7,102 nt of DNA from Alphaproteobacteria bacterium (lineage in GTDB: Bacteria; Pseudomonadota; Alphaproteobacteria; CAAGCB01; CAG-977), in contig JAJXEL010000111.1 in assembly GCA_021639925.1 (NCBI GenBank), positions 1 to 7,102 on the forward strand, read 5' to 3'. Positions 5,062 to 7,102 of this stretch are shown piece after piece. The notes below the pieces were generated by a model. It was not told the DNA's origin. It made no database searches and saw only the letters and a list, made by a program, of their open reading frames with translations. Numbering within the stretch: the stretch's first letter is position 1; each line of letters opens with the position of its first letter. Position numbers and translations under genes: made by a program.

Positions 5062-5493
5062 TTGGATTATTCTTTCTTTTATAAAATCATATCCGCATCA
5101 GATTTCGGCGTCCCGCAACATCGCCCAAGATTGTATATGGTCGGATTTAAAGACAAAACCATAGACTTTGAGATTCCGAAATCAACCGAACTTAAAATGA
5201 CGATGAGCGACGTTTTCGGCGGTCGCGTCGATAAAAAGATCGGCTATACGTTGCGCGTCGGAGGACGGCATTCAGGCTTAAAAGACCGTCGAAATTGGGA
5301 CACCTATCTTGTTGACGGCGAAATTCGCCGCTTAACCCCGAAAGAAGGCCTGAAAATGCAAGGTTTTCCCGAAAATTTTGAATTTCCCGTTTCCGAAATT
5401 CAAGCCATGAAACAGCTTGGAAACTCCGTCGCCGTTCCCGCCGTGGAGGCAGTCGCAAAAGAAATAATCAAACGTATAAAGGGAGAAAAATAA
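5062..5493 (+). CDS. C5-cytosine methyltransferase, C-terminal fragment
   Basis: It is in frame with the upstream half and contains motif VIII QHRPRLYMVGF, a short target-recognition region including YTLRVGGRHSGL, motif IX RRLTPKEGLKMQGFP, and motif X QLGNSVAVPAVEAVA. The only nearby start is TTG at 5062, with no good ribosome binding site, so independent translation would be weak. Its TAA overlaps the next start codon by one base (TAATG). Confidence 0.6.
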   Translation: MDYSFFYKIISASDFGVPQHRPRLYMVGFKDKTIDFEIPKSTELKMTMSDVFGGRVDKKIGYTLRVGGRHSGLKDRRNWDTYLVDGEIRRLTPKEGLKMQGFPENFEFPVSEIQAMKQLGNSVAVPAVEAVAKEIIKRIKGEK

Positions 5494-6557
5494 TGTTGCG
5501 GGCCAACAAAGGAGAATGGTCGGAATTATACGTTTTATACAGTCTGTTTGCGAACAATAAAATCGCAGCGGCGGACAACGATTTGCATCCGACTGATAGA
5601 TACTATAAGTTTTTAGAGATATTTCGTGATGATATGCCACCGCGTTTAATAACTTATGATTTGAGAGAAAACGAAAAGGTTATAATTCGCGGAGGCGGAC
5701 GGCAAAAAATCGTTTCAACAATTGGATTGTCCGAAAAAACAAAAAGGATCTTTAATAAAATCAAAATCGCGACTGGTACGACGTTCTCGATACAGGAAGC
5801 AGAGGATTTGATGAAAGAATTTTTTCTTACAAAAATCAGAGCTCCAGCAGACGAGAAATCCGATCTGAGAGCGACGATTGAAAACGATCTTATATCGGAA
5901 ACGGAACCTTACGGATTTTCCATTAAATCTCAAATCGGCGGAGCTTCCACACTGTTAAACGCAAGCGGTGGCGGAACGAATTTTATTTATAAAATCTCCA
6001 ATTTCAACGGCAATATCGACGAAATAAACTCCATTGATTCACACAGAAAAATTCGGGATAGATTAAACGCCGTTTTGGAAACGGGAGCCGAACTGACTTT
6101 TTATGGTATGACAAGTTCGATTTTTAAGGAAAATTTGAGAATCATTGATTCCGTTTTACCGAAGATTATCGCGCAGATGTTGATGGACTATTATCTTGGT
6201 AAAGGGGCTGAAATCGAAACTTTATGCGAATTAGCGGCTCAAAATGACAAGTTTGATTTAAATAAAAATCAAATCACGTCAAAAGTTAAAAACTTTCTGA
6301 AAATCGTGGCGCTCGGTATGGTTCCTCAGACACCGTGGAACGATAGATTGTCTGCTTATGGCGGTTATATCGTCGTGCGCGCCGATGGTCAATTAGTATG
6401 TTATCATCTATACAACGAAGACGCATTTAAAGATTACCTGTTCAACAACACTAAATTTGATACGCCGAGCTGTTCCCGGCATAAGTTTGGCTCAATTTAC
6501 GACGAACGCGGTTCATTGTTTATAAACTTGAATTTGCAAATACGTTTTAACCAATGA
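5493..6557 (+). CDS. HpaII-family type II restriction endonuclease
   Basis: The product has 354 residues, close to the size of R.HpaII (about 358). The opening ANKGEWSELY (4-13), the core GFSIKSQIGGASTLLNAS (141-158) and the C-terminal GGYIVVRADG / VCYHLYNEDAF / LNLQIRF blocks match the HpaII family as I recall it, so CCGG cleavage is the expected activity. Ser-Ile-Lys (143-145) is likely part of a PD-(D/E)xK-type site, with Asp124 or Asp132 as possible partners; this assignment is inferred. GGGAG (5481-5485) sits 7 bases before ATG 5493. The frame is unbroken and every family block is present. An active nuclease next to a broken methylase would be lethal unless the host is protected in another way. 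Confidence 0.88.
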   Translation: MLRANKGEWSELYVLYSLFANNKIAAADNDLHPTDRYYKFLEIFRDDMPPRLITYDLRENEKVIIRGGGRQKIVSTIGLSEKTKRIFNKIKIATGTTFSIQEAEDLMKEFFLTKIRAPADEKSDLRATIENDLISETEPYGFSIKSQIGGASTLLNASGGGTNFIYKISNFNGNIDEINSIDSHRKIRDRLNAVLETGAELTFYGMTSSIFKENLRIIDSVLPKIIAQMLMDYYLGKGAEIETLCELAAQNDKFDLNKNQITSKVKNFLKIVALGMVPQTPWNDRLSAYGGYIVVRADGQLVCYHLYNEDAFKDYLFNNTKFDTPSCSRHKFGSIYDERGSLFINLNLQIRFNQ

Positions 6558-6967
6558 CGGACAACATATCAAAAGAACGCCGTTCGTTTATTATGTCGAG
6601 AGTACGTTCAAGAGATACAAAGCCGGAAAAAATCGTTCGCTCCGTTTTGTTTTCAATGGGCTTTCGTTTTCGTTTGTGCCAAAAAAACCTTCCGGGAAAA
6701 CCGGATATCGTCTTGAAAAAATACAAAACCGTCATTTTTGTTCACGGCTGTTTCTGGCACGGACACGAAAACTGCAAAAAATCACGTCTTCCGCAAAGTA
6801 ATGCCGATTTTTGGAAAGACAAAATCGAACGCAACAAACAGCGCTTTGAAGAAGTTTCCCGACAGCTTCAAGAACAAGGCTGGAAGGTAGTCGTTATCTG
6901 GGAATGCGAAACGAAGGATATAGAAAATTTGAAAATAAATTTAGCTAAAAAGCTATATAAATTTTGA
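6554..6967 (+). CDS. vsr: Very short patch repair (Vsr) endonuclease
   Basis: This 137-residue mismatch endonuclease nicks 5' of the T in T:G mispairs arising from deamination of 5-methylcytosine. It has RSFIMSRVRSRDTKPE (10-25), then LPGKPD with catalytic Asp51. HGCFWHGHENC (64-74) supplies His64, His69 and the zinc ligands Cys66, His71 and Cys74, and WEC supplies Cys118. The numbering nearly matches that of E. coli Vsr. The ATG overlaps the nuclease stop as ATGA, and no separate ribosome binding site is seen, so translation is coupled. Vsr genes accompany C5 methylases, so its survival implies that the methylase was active recently. Confidence 0.93.
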   Translation: MTDNISKERRSFIMSRVRSRDTKPEKIVRSVLFSMGFRFRLCQKNLPGKPDIVLKKYKTVIFVHGCFWHGHENCKKSRLPQSNADFWKDKIERNKQRFEEVSRQLQEQGWKVVVIWECETKDIENLKINLAKKLYKF

Positions 6968-7102
6968 AAACCTGTCGAAACAATCTTCCTCTTTTTCTTC
7001 ATCTAATGGATTTTCAAAATCCTTAAACAAAACAATGGTTATCTTCGATTCTAAATGTGGTGCGTTAAATACTATTTCTTCAGAAACAGAATTTTTACAC
7101 CA
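6953..7102 (-). CDS. Unidentified protein, C-terminal end only
   Basis: Read on the minus strand from the right edge, 49 codons stay open to TAG (6953-6955). The peptide is charged and protein-like, with KITIVLFKDFENPLDEEKEE in the middle, and the DNA is purine-rich on that strand. Its stop lies inside the last codons of vsr, so the two genes overlap tail to tail by 15 bases. The start is beyond the window. No family is recognised. Confidence 0.55.
   Translation of the reverse strand, partial: WCKNSVSEEIVFNAPHLESKITIVLFKDFENPLDEEKEEDCFDRFSKFI

Larger units (their letters stand above)
4630..5493 (+). pseudogene. Whole DNA (cytosine-5) methyltransferase gene, split by one stop codon
   Basis: The two halves lie in the same frame, separated only by TAA at 5041-5043. 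Reading through gives 287 residues with all main C5-methyltransferase motifs in order, slightly short of the usual 300-plus. The flanking residues (FSTI before, SVIENELDY after) continue the family pattern, in which a lysine is common at the lost position. An AAA-to-TAA change is therefore the simplest cause. The neighbouring HpaII-type nuclease suggests that it methylated CCGG. The gene is probably inactive unless the stop is read through, the halves assemble, or the base is a sequencing error. Confidence 0.8.

Noticed and set aside
4543..6979. Direct repeat ACCTGTCGAA (4543-4552 and 6970-6979) flanking the restriction-modification genes
   Set aside because: Ten-base matches are expected many times by chance in 7 kb, and the right copy lies inside an apparent coding sequence.

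Overview
The window looks like accessory, horizontally mobile DNA from a Gram-negative bacterium. I lean towards an alphaproteobacterium, because the MobC/relaxase pair and the excisionase-like remnant resemble families common there; this is a family-level impression, not a search result. There are no rRNA, tRNA or housekeeping genes. The mobilization genes look richer in G+C than the restriction-modification genes (by eye), which suggests a mosaic. Whether this is a mobilizable plasmid or an integrated element cannot be decided: no replication gene, phage-type integrase or attachment-site pair is visible.

Left part (1-1550). The first 550 bases have no long gene. They hold a minus-strand promoter-like and terminator-like pair, a 30-codon ORF with a good ribosome binding site (362-454), and four tandem 10-bp repeats (444-483). 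A 332-codon gene of unknown function follows (551-1549). Its ends look like normal coding sequence, but the middle looks like antisense DNA.

Centre (1546-2730). A near-consensus promoter overlaps the stop codon of the unknown gene. It would drive a compact, structured RNA of about 80 nt (about 1581-1661) that ends in a T-run exactly where a convergent Abi-like HEPN gene (1660-2319, minus strand) ends. The predicted apical loop of this RNA is perfectly complementary over 12 nt to codons 2-5 of the small ORF at 362. Upstream of the Abi gene lies a very convincing origin of transfer (2449-2515): nested inverted repeats with a TATCCTG/C nick motif of the IncP/VirD2 (MOBP) type on the minus strand.

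Mobilization operon (2729-4464). In order: an apparently internally deleted excisionase-like HTH gene, mobC, a short HxHxH relaxase and a small serine recombinase. The last three genes overlap and are probably translationally coupled. Transfer from the nick would take the Abi gene in first and the mob genes last.

Right part (4630-7102). A restriction-modification operon of HpaII type: a C5-cytosine methyltransferase broken by one in-frame TAA, an apparently intact HpaII-family endonuclease, and a Vsr mismatch endonuclease, all overlapping by one to four bases. The dead-looking methylase beside an intact nuclease is a paradox worth checking. The tail of an unidentified minus-strand gene enters from the right edge and overlaps the end of vsr.
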